In this document: piece by piece, positions 44,654 through 53,152 of the stretch
Position numbering within the stretch: position 1 is the first letter of the stretch
How the letters are laid out: every line of letters begins with the position of its first letter
NCBI GenBank assembly: GCA_947488905.1
Contig: CANLBJ010000001.1
Span: 620,001-684,000, forward strand
Source of the DNA: Ulvibacter algarum
GTDB taxonomy: Bacteria > Bacteroidota > Bacteroidia > Flavobacteriales > Flavobacteriaceae
Direction of reading: 5' to 3'
Length of the DNA: 64,000 nt
Translations under genes and position numbers: made by a program
Notes under the pieces: generated by a model
Databases searched by the model: none
Told to the model about the DNA's origin: nothing
Seen by the model: the letters and a program-made list of their open reading frames with translations, nothing else

Positions 44654-45283
44654 ATGCCTCTTTACAAAACTATAACAGTTGGCCCTACCACCGAAGTACT
44701 CGTCTGGAAGATTACAGAATCTTTTGAAGACTTAGTAGATGATATTGTGCTTACACCACATTGCCAATCTCGCGTAGACGGTATGAAAAGTGATTTACAC
44801 AAACGTGGTTTTATGAGTGTACGACATTTATTAAAAGCAAAAGGGTATACAGATTTTGATTTGATATATGATCAAAACGGAAAACCACATTTAAAAGACG
44901 GTAAAAAAATATCAATAACACATAGTTATACTTTTTCTGCTATTATAATTAGCGATATAGAAGTGGGTATAGATATAGAAAAGCAACGTGATAAGATTTT
45001 AAAGATTGCTCATAAATTCACACCTATTGAGGAGTATAGAACTATTGCTAATCACGATGCCCTCATAAGAAAACTCACCATGGTTTGGGGAGCAAAAGAA
45101 TCTTTGTACAAAAGTTTTTCTACACCAGGTGTCCGGTTTTTAGAGCACATCTATGTAGAAGATTTTAGGCTAGATGATGCGGGTTCTGAAGCTACTGTAT
45201 CTGCTTATAACAAAACAGAGCAGTATCAAGTTTTCTTTTCTGAGTTTGAAGAATTCACATTAGTTTATGCCATTATAGAATAA
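44654..45283 (+). CDS. 4'-phosphopantetheinyl transferase superfamily protein
   Basis: This 209-residue protein has the two acidic motifs of the family. VGIDIEKQRDKI (about 98-109) supplies the Mg-binding Asp/Glu. WGAKESLYK (about 153-161) supplies the KExxYK motif. SITHSY before them is the substrate-binding His segment. It transfers 4'-phosphopantetheine from CoA to carrier proteins; the length fits the Sfp/AcpT type rather than the short AcpS. Its stop is 1 base before the next start, so it forms an operon with the GGGP-synthase-like gene. Confidence 0.92.
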   Translation: MPLYKTITVGPTTEVLVWKITESFEDLVDDIVLTPHCQSRVDGMKSDLHKRGFMSVRHLLKAKGYTDFDLIYDQNGKPHLKDGKKISITHSYTFSAIIISDIEVGIDIEKQRDKILKIAHKFTPIEEYRTIANHDALIRKLTMVWGAKESLYKSFSTPGVRFLEHIYVEDFRLDDAGSEATVSAYNKTEQYQVFFSEFEEFTLVYAIIE

Positions 45284-45284
45284 T

Positions 45285-45989
45285 ATGCAAGAATTATTTT
45301 ATTCTGAAATGTTAAGCGCCATAAAAAGAGGTGATAAGTTATTAGCGATTCTAATAGATCCAGAAAAGTTTGCGGTAAGTGAAGTCTCAAATTTTTTAAT
45401 AAAAATACCCAAAGAGACTACCCATCTTTTTGTGGGCGGAAGTACAGACTTAAATGACAAAATAAATGAGGTGGTTACTGCTTTAAAAAAGTACAGTAAA
45501 CTCCCTGTTTTTTTATTTCCGGGGAGTCATCATCAAATTACAGATGCCGCAGATGCTTTGCTTTTTTTGTCTTTACACTCAGGCAGAAATCCTGAATATT
45601 TAATAGGACAACAAGTGAGGGCGGCTTCTACATTAAAAAGTACTAGCTTAGAGATTATCCCTACTAGTTATTTGTTAATTGACGGCGGCAATGAGTCTGC
45701 AGTTGCAAGAGTAAGTGAGACAGTTGCAATGTCTCAAGAGTCTATTTCTATAATTGCAGACACAGCATTAGCGGGTCAAATGATGGGTGCGAGGTTGGTA
45801 TATCTAGAGGCAGGAAGCGGTGCTAAAGTTCCAGTGTCTCATGCAATAATAAAAAGTGTAAAAAATACTCTTTCTATTCCGGTATTAGTGGGTGGAGGGA
45901 TAAGAACAAAAGAGCAAAGAGAACAGGCCTACCTAGCAGGAGCAGACCTTGTGGTGATGGGGACAGTTTTTGAAGATATAACAATTTAA
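45285..45989 (+). CDS. Geranylgeranylglyceryl phosphate synthase-like (PcrB/GGGPS) protein
   Basis: This 234-residue TIM barrel has the full set of family motifs: LLAILIDPEKF (about 19-29), LFVGGSTDLND (about 48-58), VFLFPGSHHQITDAADALLFLSL, YLEAGSGAKVPV (about 174-185) and LVGGGIRTKEQ (about 205-215). The enzyme joins glycerol-1-phosphate to a polyprenyl diphosphate, the archaeal ether-lipid step, and group II homologues occur in Bacteroidota. Whether this cell makes glycerol-1-phosphate and what the lipid product does are unknown. It is coupled to the phosphopantetheinyl transferase gene. Confidence 0.92.
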   Translation: MQELFYSEMLSAIKRGDKLLAILIDPEKFAVSEVSNFLIKIPKETTHLFVGGSTDLNDKINEVVTALKKYSKLPVFLFPGSHHQITDAADALLFLSLHSGRNPEYLIGQQVRAASTLKSTSLEIIPTSYLLIDGGNESAVARVSETVAMSQESISIIADTALAGQMMGARLVYLEAGSGAKVPVSHAIIKSVKNTLSIPVLVGGGIRTKEQREQAYLAGADLVVMGTVFEDITI

Positions 45990-46002
45990 GTTGCAGAGAG
46001 AA

Positions 46003-46572
46003 ATGAAAACAGCTGATATTATGAAAATTGTTATATCTAGTTTTGGCTTTTTCTGTATTGCAGGTTTTTTTTATATAATAAATCAATTAGAGGATAAAAA
46101 TCACGTTAATGATATAGAGCATACTCAGCTTTTAGATGATGTCTTTTCAGAATTTATTAAAGAAGATTTTGAACAACAATTCGATTTAAAAAATCATAAT
46201 GTAATATTATATCATTATGGCGAAAACACTGAAGAAGGTGCTAGAATATTGGTTCAAACTAGAGCTAATGTCATTACCATAGACTTGCCTTCATCTGATA
46301 ATGAAATAAAGAATTTTAGTGTTGATTCTTTTAAAGAAACTAAAACTGGTTTTTCAATTACTTGTTCTTACGGAGGAGGAAAAGATTATTATAACAGAGA
46401 GTTTTTTTTTGAAATAGATACTTCAAATGATGCTGTCTCTTTTTATAAAATAAAAGGGAGCTACTCAAACTATGCAATCCATGAGAAACAAAAAGGAGAG
46501 AAATTAATTGAGCCAAAAATAAATTTAAGTGACTTTAAATTATTTAGCTATTTAGAAAACAGTATAATTTAG
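46003..46572 (+). CDS. Single-pass membrane protein, unknown
   Basis: I take ATG 46003 (MKTADIMKIV), giving 189 residues; a TTG at 45991 and an ATG at 46021 are alternatives. One helix lies at about 7-27. The rest is a soluble, beta-rich, very Asp/Glu/Asn-rich domain with no motif that I recognise (YGGGKDYYNREFFFEID near the middle). It follows the GGGP-synthase-like gene by 13 bases and may be in the same transcript. The codon use is AT-rich like the surrounding small genes. Confidence 0.6.
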   Translation: MKTADIMKIVISSFGFFCIAGFFYIINQLEDKNHVNDIEHTQLLDDVFSEFIKEDFEQQFDLKNHNVILYHYGENTEEGARILVQTRANVITIDLPSSDNEIKNFSVDSFKETKTGFSITCSYGGGKDYYNREFFFEIDTSNDAVSFYKIKGSYSNYAIHEKQKGEKLIEPKINLSDFKLFSYLENSII

Positions 46573-46670
46573 AAATACTTTTTTTGAATTTGGCCTTGTT
46601 TTTTGAAGAGCTTTAATTTCTTTTTTTGTGCTTTTTACTATTCCTATCTTTACATCACAAAACTTCAACA

Positions 46671-46931
46671 ATGAATATTTCAGTAGAATTAACACTCACA
46701 CCACTTCAAGACAACTTTGAGCCGCCTATTATAGATTTTATAAAAAAACTGCGTGATTCTGGACTTACAGTGCTAGAAAACCCTTTAAGTACACAGGTTT
46801 ATGGTGAGTATGATGCTGTAATGAAAGTCTTACAAGTAGAAATGAAAACGGCACTAGAAGCTGTAGATAATGGCTTATTGTATATGAAAATAGTTAAAAC
46901 AGATAGAAGCGATTATGAGCCACATTTTTGA
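46671..46931 (+). CDS. Thiamine-binding (MTH1187/YkoF-like) small protein
   Basis: This 86-residue protein starts at ATG 46671 (MNISVELTLTPL). Its ferredoxin-like fold with ISVELTLTPLQDNF, IDFIKKLRDSGL and VYGEYDAVMKVL matches the DUF77/thiamine-binding family, whose members bind thiamine or its pyrimidine part. It overlaps the PnuC-family transporter by 17 bases, and the run of genes ends at a TPP riboswitch, so a thiamine role is well supported by context. A near-consensus -7 box (TATCTTTA, 46645-46652) lies just upstream. Confidence 0.85.
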   Translation: MNISVELTLTPLQDNFEPPIIDFIKKLRDSGLTVLENPLSTQVYGEYDAVMKVLQVEMKTALEAVDNGLLYMKIVKTDRSDYEPHF

Positions 46932-47547
46932 TTTTCTTTTTGGGCAGTATTCAGATTATAATACAATAGATATAGTATTAGAATTAGTTGCCGTTTTTTT
47001 TGGGGTAGCCTCTGTTATTTGCTCTTGGCGTAATAGTGTGTGGGTGTTTCCTACCGGTATGATTAGTACTGCTATTTTTGTCTACCTTCTTTTAAAGTGG
47101 ATGCTTTTAGGCGATATGATGATTAACGGCTATTACTTTATAATGAGTATTTATGGATGGTATCTCTGGACAAAAAAAGTAGGCGATACAGAGGCAACAC
47201 CAATGGGCAGAGCAAGCTTAAAAGAGCATAAAATTTCGGCATTGATATTTGTGGCGACATTAGTTTTTGTATTTGTAGTGTATCAAGCCTTTGATAAGTG
47301 GAATTCTTGGACGGCTTATGTTGATACTGTAACTACAGCCATCTTTTTTGTTGGGATGTGGCTCATGGCAAAACGTAAAATTGAAAATTGGATTTACTGG
47401 ATTATTGGCGATATTATTTCGGTGCCATTATATTTTTATAAAGGATTTACATTTACAAGTTTTCAATATTTCTTATTCACATTTATCGCCATAGGAGGTT
47501 ATTTTGCATGGAAAAAACACTTAAACAAAGAGACAGTTCTTGCATAA
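46915..47547 (+). CDS. pnuT: PnuC-family vitamin transporter, probably thiamine (PnuT-like)
   Basis: This 210-residue membrane protein has about seven helices. The family motifs are CSWRNSVWVFPTGM (about 41-54), YGWYLWTKK (about 80-88), and WIYWIIGDIISVPLYFYKGF near the end, as in PnuC. PnuC proteins facilitate diffusion of vitamin precursors that are trapped by phosphorylation. Its neighbours (thiamine-binding protein, a NadR-like ATPase and a TPP-controlled receptor) favour thiamine over nicotinamide riboside. It overlaps genes on both sides (17 and 40 bases). Confidence 0.85.
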   Translation: MSHIFDFLFGQYSDYNTIDIVLELVAVFFGVASVICSWRNSVWVFPTGMISTAIFVYLLLKWMLLGDMMINGYYFIMSIYGWYLWTKKVGDTEATPMGRASLKEHKISALIFVATLVFVFVVYQAFDKWNSWTAYVDTVTTAIFFVGMWLMAKRKIENWIYWIIGDIISVPLYFYKGFTFTSFQYFLFTFIAIGGYFAWKKHLNKETVLA

Positions 47548-48065
47548 AGGTAGTGTTGTTTGGGCCAGAATCTTCTGGTAAAACTACATTAGCAAAACTG
47601 CTTGCATTACATTATAAAACACAATGGGTGCCAGAGTACATGCGTGCTTATTTACAAGATAAGTGGGATAAGAATCAAGAAGTTTGTACTCGTGAAGATT
47701 TAATGCCCATAGCAAAAGGGCAGCTACTACTCGAAAATGATAAAGCAGCAACCGCTAATCAATACCTTTTTTGTGATACTAATCTAGATGAGCTCGTTGT
47801 TTATTCTAAATTTTATTATGATGGCTTTTGTCCTGAACAAATAATTAATGCTGCCTCACAATCTAAATACAGTCTTTTTTTACTCACATATATAGATACA
47901 CCCTGGGAAAAAGACGATTTACGTGACAGACCCAATGATAGACGCTTACTTTTTTCTATTTTTGAGTCATACTTAAAAGATAAAAAACTCCCCTATATTA
48001 TTTTAAAAGGAACCAATGACGAGCGATTACAGAAAGCTGTAAAAGCAATAAAGAATTTAGGATAA
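47508..48065 (+). CDS. NadR-like P-loop kinase (AAA_28), candidate vitamin kinase
   Basis: This 185-residue protein has Walker A FGPESSGKTTLAK (about 18-30), then WVPEYMRAYLQDKW, CDTNLDELVVYSKFYY (about 86-101) and RDRPNDRR (about 140-147, lid-like). These are the markers of the NadR/ribosylnicotinamide-kinase fold. It begins inside pnuT (40-base overlap), so the transporter and kinase are made together; phosphorylation would trap the imported vitamin. By context the substrate may be thiamine, but NadR-type kinases act on nicotinamide riboside, so the assignment is open. Confidence 0.82.
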   Translation: MEKTLKQRDSSCIKVVLFGPESSGKTTLAKLLALHYKTQWVPEYMRAYLQDKWDKNQEVCTREDLMPIAKGQLLLENDKAATANQYLFCDTNLDELVVYSKFYYDGFCPEQIINAASQSKYSLFLLTYIDTPWEKDDLRDRPNDRRLLFSIFESYLKDKKLPYIILKGTNDERLQKAVKAIKNLG

Positions 48066-48069
48066 AAAA

Positions 48070-49593
48070 ATGTTCACACCAGACGATAAAGATTACTTAA
48101 ATAAAAAGGGGATTACAACTAAAGAAGCAAACAGGCAACTTGAGGCACTCGTTAACGGAATCCCGTTTGCAGATGTTGTTACACCTGCAACAATAGGTAA
48201 TGGGGTAGAGATATACACAGAGGCAGAACAATTAGAGCTAGTGAGTTTTTATGATGATGTTCGTCAAGATAGAGAGATAGTAAAGTTTGTGCCAGCTTCT
48301 GGAGCAGCAACAAGAATGTTTAAACACCTCACTAGATTTTTAGATGAGTTTGATCCAGAAGAAGAGTTAATAAACACCTATCTCAATAAACCCGAGAATG
48401 CACTAGCAAAAGAATTTTTTGCAAATTTTAAAGAGTTTGCATTTAAAAAATTAGTTAGAAATAAGATACGTGAGCATTATCCTTCTTTTAAAAAAATGAC
48501 TAAAGGACCAAGGTATAAAGCATTAGCAGAAATGCTTCTAAAAAAACCTGGATTAAATTATGGTACCTTACCTAAAGGGTTAATTCCTTTTCATAAATAT
48601 ATAAAATACTTCACTACTGCTTTTGAAGAGCAATTATTTGAAACAGCATATTACGCAGCTTCTAGTGAGGGAGTTAAGGTTCATTTTACATTTGCAGAGC
48701 AACATGTAGATAAATTTAAAGATGTATATACTAGCGTAAAAAAAAGGGTTGTAAAAAAGACAAAAACAGAATTTGATATTACATACTCATTTCAAAAAAC
48801 TGATACCGACACCATTGCCGTAGATAAAGGTTCTAACCCAATAAGAAACACTGAGGGAGAACTACTTTTAAGACCTTCTGGCCACGGAGCGTTACTCAGT
48901 AACCTTAATGACATTGATGCAGATATTATTTTTATTAAAAACATAGATAATGTTGTTTGCGAAAAGTTTGTACCAGAAATGGCCTACTATAAAAAAATAC
49001 TTGCAGGTAAATTAGTGGCGATTCAAAAACAAGTTTTTAAATTAATTGAACAGCTAGACGCAGGTGTGAGTGATGAGAAATTAAACGATATAAAATCATT
49101 TGTATGGAACAGTTTGTACTGTAAATCTAAGCCAGAAACTATAGCAGATTTAAGAAGCGTTTTAAACAGACCAATACGTGTGTGTGGTGTAGTTAAAAAT
49201 ACTGGAGCACCCGGCGGTGGTCCTTTTTGGGTAAGAAAAAACAAGCAAGATTCTTTACAAATAGTAGAAGCAGCACAAATAAATATTGATGATGCGTTGC
49301 AAAAAAAATCACTTGATGATGCTACTCATTTTAACCCTGTAGATTTAGTTTGTGGAGTAAGGGATTATCAAGGCAATAAATTTAATTTACATGATTTTAA
49401 AGATACAGAAAGTGGTTTTGTGACTCAAAAATCGTATCTAGGTATGCCTATAAAAGCCTTAGAGCTTCCAGGATTATGGAACGGAGCAATGGCAAACTGG
49501 AACACCATTTTTGTAGAGGTGCCATTGTCAACTTTTAATCCAGTAAAAACAGTAAATGATCTGCTTAAAAAAGAGCACAGACCATTAGTATAA
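48070..49593 (+). CDS. DUF4301 protein, unknown function
   Basis: This 507-residue cytosolic protein matches the DUF4301 family. VKFVPASGAATRMFKHL (about 76-92) is a nucleotidyltransferase-like opening, and HFTFAEQHVDKF, RPSGHGALLSNLNDIDADIIFIKNIDNV (about 264-291) and RVCGVVKNTGAPGGGPFWV (about 372-390) follow. These resemble sugar-nucleotidyltransferase folds (GxGxRM loop, then substrate loops). Catalysis has not been shown that I know of. It lies 4 bases after the NadR-like gene and one base before arfB, within the thiamine-like cassette. Confidence 0.85.
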   Translation: MFTPDDKDYLNKKGITTKEANRQLEALVNGIPFADVVTPATIGNGVEIYTEAEQLELVSFYDDVRQDREIVKFVPASGAATRMFKHLTRFLDEFDPEEELINTYLNKPENALAKEFFANFKEFAFKKLVRNKIREHYPSFKKMTKGPRYKALAEMLLKKPGLNYGTLPKGLIPFHKYIKYFTTAFEEQLFETAYYAASSEGVKVHFTFAEQHVDKFKDVYTSVKKRVVKKTKTEFDITYSFQKTDTDTIAVDKGSNPIRNTEGELLLRPSGHGALLSNLNDIDADIIFIKNIDNVVCEKFVPEMAYYKKILAGKLVAIQKQVFKLIEQLDAGVSDEKLNDIKSFVWNSLYCKSKPETIADLRSVLNRPIRVCGVVKNTGAPGGGPFWVRKNKQDSLQIVEAAQINIDDALQKKSLDDATHFNPVDLVCGVRDYQGNKFNLHDFKDTESGFVTQKSYLGMPIKALELPGLWNGAMANWNTIFVEVPLSTFNPVKTVNDLLKKEHRPLV

Positions 49594-49997
49594 TGGATAA
49601 AAATCTTCTTATTACAGAGCTTACTTTTAGGGCAGTGCGCAGTAGCGGCCCCGGTGGTCAGCACGTAAATAAAACATCTTCAAAAGTAGAGGCGCACTTT
49701 AACGTAAAAGAGTCAAAAGCTCTTACAACTTCAGAAATAGCACGTCTATCAGATAAGCTAAACAACAGAATATCTGGTGATGGTTTTTTAGTGCTTAGTT
49801 GTAGTGAATCTCGCAGCCAGCACAGAAATAAAGCAATTGTAATACAACGTATGCTTTTACTTATTTCTGAAAATTTAAAGGTTCAAAAAAGGCGAAAGAA
49901 AACAAAACCCTCTAGAGGTGCGATAGAAAAAAGACTTCATTCTAAGAAAAATCACGCACTTAAAAAGGTGAATAGAAGGCGTCCATCAATAGATTAA
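49593..49997 (+). CDS. arfB: Ribosome rescue factor / peptidyl-tRNA hydrolase ArfB
   Basis: This 134-residue protein has the GGQ loop VRSSGPGGQHVNKTSSKVE (about 10-28) of class I release factors and a basic C-terminal tail (KVQKRRKKTKPSRGAIEKRL ... VNRRRPSID) that enters the empty mRNA channel. It releases peptides from stalled ribosomes. ATG overlaps the previous stop by one base (TAATG). The TPP-riboswitch unit follows after a gap. Confidence 0.95.
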   Translation: MDKNLLITELTFRAVRSSGPGGQHVNKTSSKVEAHFNVKESKALTTSEIARLSDKLNNRISGDGFLVLSCSESRSQHRNKAIVIQRMLLLISENLKVQKRRKKTKPSRGAIEKRLHSKKNHALKKVNRRRPSID

Positions 49998-50040
49998 TAT
50001 TTTTTTTCATTTTTTATTATTTCAGAATAAAAAATGAATC

Positions 50041-50048
50041 TATCTTTG
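50041..50048 (+). promoter_or_regulatory. -7 box of the TPP-riboswitch unit
   Basis: TATCTTTG matches TAnnTTTG, placing the transcription start about 5 bases before the riboswitch. Confidence 0.65.
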
Positions 50049-50055
50049 CCGCACA

Positions 50056-50165
50056 TCTCAAAGGGGTGCCAGATTAAATTTTGTATTACATTATTTAAGA
50101 AAGCTGAGATTATACCCATAGAACCTAGAACAGGTAATGCTGTTTAGGAATTTGCTTCAGAGATT
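50056..50165 (+). ncRNA. TPP riboswitch (THI element)
   Basis: The conserved pieces appear in order: GGGGTGCC (50063-50070), GCTGAGAT (50103-50110), ATACCC (50112-50117), GAACCT (50121-50126), CAGGTAATGCTG (50131-50142) and AGGAA (50146-50150). The CTGAGA...ACCC...GAACCTG core is diagnostic. The following 160 bases contain GGTCTA (50221-50226) / TAGACC (50262-50267), perhaps part of the expression platform. I see no clear terminator there, so translational control is likely. It controls the receptor gene at 50325, and together they fill the 49.998-50.324 kb gap. Confidence 0.95.
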
Positions 50166-50324
50166 TAATTGGTTCCTTACAGAACTAAATAAATACTGAA
50201 CGGAGTTAAGGTGCATATTTGGTCTAAAATATGCAATGGAGAATTATGTTATTTCTTCAGGTAGACCAACAACCTAATCAACCAGAATAATTGCCCTTTT
50301 TATTCGTCATAATTTTTAGAACGA

Positions 50325-52505
50325 ATGAAAATATTTACTATTTCCGCAGCAATTGTATTAAGTAGTTTGAGCTTGTACGCACAAGAAAAAGTGCAGGATA
50401 CTACCAAGCTTGAAAAACTAGAAGAGGTGTTAATTAAATCTGTAAGAGTAGAGGCAGATTCACCTATTACCCACTCAAATCTAACTGCAAAAGAACTTGA
50501 AAAAAGAAATCTAGGACAGGATATCCCATACATGCTTAATTATTTGCCATCTGTTGTTACCACTAGTGATGCAGGAGCAGGTGTAGGATATACTTATTTT
50601 AGAGTGCGTGGTAGTGATGGTTCTCGTACAAACGTAACGCTTAACGGGATTCCTTTTAATGATGCAGAAAGCCAAGGTACATTTTTTGTAAACCTTCCAG
50701 ATTTCACCTCTAGTGTAGAGAGTTTACAACTACAGCGAGGCGTGGGTACATCTACTAACGGTAGTGGCGCTTTTGGGGCAAGTCTTAATCTATTAACAGA
50801 CGCGGTTCAAGAAGAAGCGGGTGGTTCAATCTCAAATTCTTTTGGTTCTTTTAATACACGCAAACACAATGTAAAGTTTACAACAGGTTTGCTTAACGAG
50901 CACATAGAGATTGCTGGACGTTTATCAAACATTGTGAGTGATGGATATATAGATAGAGCCTCTTCAGATTTAAAATCTTATTTTTTACAAGGTTCTTATA
51001 AAGACAAGAATACATTAATTAAAGCCATCACCTTTGGAGGTCGCGAAGAAACTTATCAAGCCTATTACGGTATTGATGCAGAAACATTAGAAGATGACAG
51101 AACGTTTAATACTGTTGGGCAAATGTTTGATGCAGATGGAAATTTTGAAGGCTATTATGATAATGAAGTGGATAATTATGCCCAAGATCACTATCAGTTA
51201 TTATGGAATCAAAAAATAGATAATAACTGGAGTACCAATTTATCTTTAAACTACACGTATGGTCGCGGTTATTTTGAGCAATTTAGAGATGCTGGAGATT
51301 TTGACTTTTTAGGTGCAGAACCTATTGTGCTAAATGGAGAGACCATAGATGAGACAGATTATATAAGACGTAGAGCTTTAGACAATGACTTCTATGCGGT
51401 TAATGCTAATGTAAATTATAAAGATGAAAATTGGGATATCTCTGGTGGCTTGTTTTATAGTTATTATGATGGAGATCATTTTGGCGAAATATTATACAGC
51501 CAGTACCCAATAGGTTATAATTATAAAGACCACTATTATGATGCCACTGGAGTAAAAAAAGAAACTACAATTTTTACTAAAGCTACTTATAAAATTAATG
51601 ATCAATGGGCTGTTTTTGGAGATTTACAAGGACGTTTTTTAAACCATACTATAAACGGAATGACCTCTGATAGAGAACCCTTAAATGTAGATGTGAGTTA
51701 TGACTTTTTTAACCCAAAAGCAGGAGTGTCATACAAGCATGATGATAATAACCAGCTATATGCATCTTATGGTAGAGCAAATAGAGAGCCTCGTAAAGAT
51801 GATTTTGAAAATGGTCTTTTTGTAGCAGAACGTTTAGATGATATAGAACTGGGATGGCGATATGCTACAGAAAAAGTGAAGGTGAACACAAATGCTTTTT
51901 ATATGGATTATAAAGATCAATTAATCTTAACCGGAGCGATTGATGATATAGGTCAACCTATAAGAGCAAGTAGTGGAGAGAGCTATCGTTTAGGGTTAGA
52001 AATTGATGCCACCCTAGATATTTCAGAAAAAATAAGAGTGCAGCCTAATGTTGCATTTAGTACTAATAAAAACAAAGATTTCTTTTTTGAAAGAGATGGC
52101 GTTTTAACAAATCTAGGAAATACAAAGCTTGCGTATTCTCCAGCAGTTGTGGCTGGTAATGCAATTATTTATCGCCCAATAAATAACGTTGAAATTGGAT
52201 TTTTATCTAAGTATGTGAGCAAACAATACATGGGAAATATAGATAGTGAGGCTTCTACGCTTGATGCTTACTTTGTGAGTGATTTAAATGTAATGTACAC
52301 GCTTAGTGATATCCCGGTTGTAAAAGAGATTGTTTTTTCTGGACTAGTAAATAATATCTTTAATAAAAAGTACGTGAATAATGGGTATTTCTACACGTAT
52401 GATGATGATTTTAGTGTTCCTGGAGAAGTAACTACAATAGAGGGTGCAGGATATTTTCCGCAGGCGACTATCAACTTTTTACTAGGAGCAACAGTTAAGT
52501 TTTAA
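50325..52505 (+). CDS. TonB-dependent outer-membrane receptor, TPP-controlled (probably thiamine)
   Basis: This 726-residue protein has a signal peptide (to about residue 19, LYAQ). A TonB box-like segment follows (EEVLIKSVRV, about 32-41), then a plug domain (YMLNYLPSVVTTSDAGAGVGYTYFRVRGSDGSRTNVTLNGIPFND) and a 22-strand barrel ending in an aromatic strand (INFLLGATVKF). There is no N-terminal carboxypeptidase-like domain, so it is a plain receptor rather than a SusC type. The TPP riboswitch in its leader and its position next to the pnuT cassette point to thiamine or a thiamine derivative. Its stop overlaps the convergent gene by 4 bases. Confidence 0.93.
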   Translation: MKIFTISAAIVLSSLSLYAQEKVQDTTKLEKLEEVLIKSVRVEADSPITHSNLTAKELEKRNLGQDIPYMLNYLPSVVTTSDAGAGVGYTYFRVRGSDGSRTNVTLNGIPFNDAESQGTFFVNLPDFTSSVESLQLQRGVGTSTNGSGAFGASLNLLTDAVQEEAGGSISNSFGSFNTRKHNVKFTTGLLNEHIEIAGRLSNIVSDGYIDRASSDLKSYFLQGSYKDKNTLIKAITFGGREETYQAYYGIDAETLEDDRTFNTVGQMFDADGNFEGYYDNEVDNYAQDHYQLLWNQKIDNNWSTNLSLNYTYGRGYFEQFRDAGDFDFLGAEPIVLNGETIDETDYIRRRALDNDFYAVNANVNYKDENWDISGGLFYSYYDGDHFGEILYSQYPIGYNYKDHYYDATGVKKETTIFTKATYKINDQWAVFGDLQGRFLNHTINGMTSDREPLNVDVSYDFFNPKAGVSYKHDDNNQLYASYGRANREPRKDDFENGLFVAERLDDIELGWRYATEKVKVNTNAFYMDYKDQLILTGAIDDIGQPIRASSGESYRLGLEIDATLDISEKIRVQPNVAFSTNKNKDFFFERDGVLTNLGNTKLAYSPAVVAGNAIIYRPINNVEIGFLSKYVSKQYMGNIDSEASTLDAYFVSDLNVMYTLSDIPVVKEIVFSGLVNNIFNKKYVNNGYFYTYDDDFSVPGEVTTIEGAGYFPQATINFLLGATVKF

Positions 52506-52936
52506 TTAGAAATACGAACAGAGTTGCCTGTGCGCTGTGCACGATATGCTTGCATAGGGTAAATGTCTGGTTGTGTTTGGTGTTGTCCCGTAATGATATC
52601 ATAGGAGTTTGAGTCAGTGTCGCAAGTACAAGTAGCGATAATGCCTTCAAGCTCCATAGTAGAACAGCTAGTTACTGGGTGATTAGGGTCTGCAAGATCA
52701 TAGGCGGTATATAGGTCATTGTTTACATTATAAACTACTATGCCACGTACACCTAACTGTTGTATAACTACAGAGTTTCCAGGAAAAATAAGGCCGTTGT
52801 ATTCTGGTAAATCTAGGTTTAGATTTATGTTTACAAGTGGATCTATAAGGTTTGGGTTATCATCATCTTGATCATCACTACGTTTACAAGAAGTGAAAGC
52901 TAAGGCAATAATTAATAGAAAAAATATGTTTTTCAT
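52502..52936 (-). CDS. Rieske-like lipoprotein lacking the usual His ligands
   Basis: This 144-residue protein has a type II signal peptide with lipobox FTSC (Cys about 17) and an acidic linker. The domain order (VVYNVNNDLYTAYDLADPNHP, then CSTMELEG, CTCDTDSNSYDIITG, and QPDIYPMQAYRA) follows the Rieske fold, in which CxH...CxxH bind a 2Fe-2S cluster. Here the expected His positions are replaced, leaving Cys residues only. It may be a Rieske fold with a different metal site or none. This is inferred from spacing and the YDxxTG/P..Y landmarks. It is convergent with the thiamine receptor gene. Confidence 0.6.
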   Translation of the reverse strand: MKNIFFLLIIALAFTSCKRSDDQDDDNPNLIDPLVNINLNLDLPEYNGLIFPGNSVVIQQLGVRGIVVYNVNNDLYTAYDLADPNHPVTSCSTMELEGIIATCTCDTDSNSYDIITGQHQTQPDIYPMQAYRAQRTGNSVRISN

Positions 52937-52994
52937 GATAGTTTGTAATGGTATGTTTTAAATACTTGCAAAGATGCAACAATTTATTTTTTTG

Positions 52995-53037
52995 TATATT
53001 TGTTTTAATCAAATCCCGTGTAAAATGGGATTTTTTT
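52995..53037 (+). promoter_or_regulatory. greA promoter box with immediate terminator-like hairpin
   Basis: TATATTTG (52995-53002) matches TAnnTTTG. About 8 bases later comes the stem AAATCCC (53011-53017) / GGGATTT (53027-53033), then a T tract. The nearest upstream plus-strand gene ends 490 bases earlier, so the hairpin is probably part of the greA leader. Confidence 0.55.
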
Positions 53038-53152
53038 ATTCCTGAGATTGTGAGTTAATTGAGGTTGATGGTGCAATTACTCTAATCTTAACAGAAATAT
53101 TAATTTATAAGAAACACGAAGTTGTACTTCTGTTGATTAAAACGAAATAATT

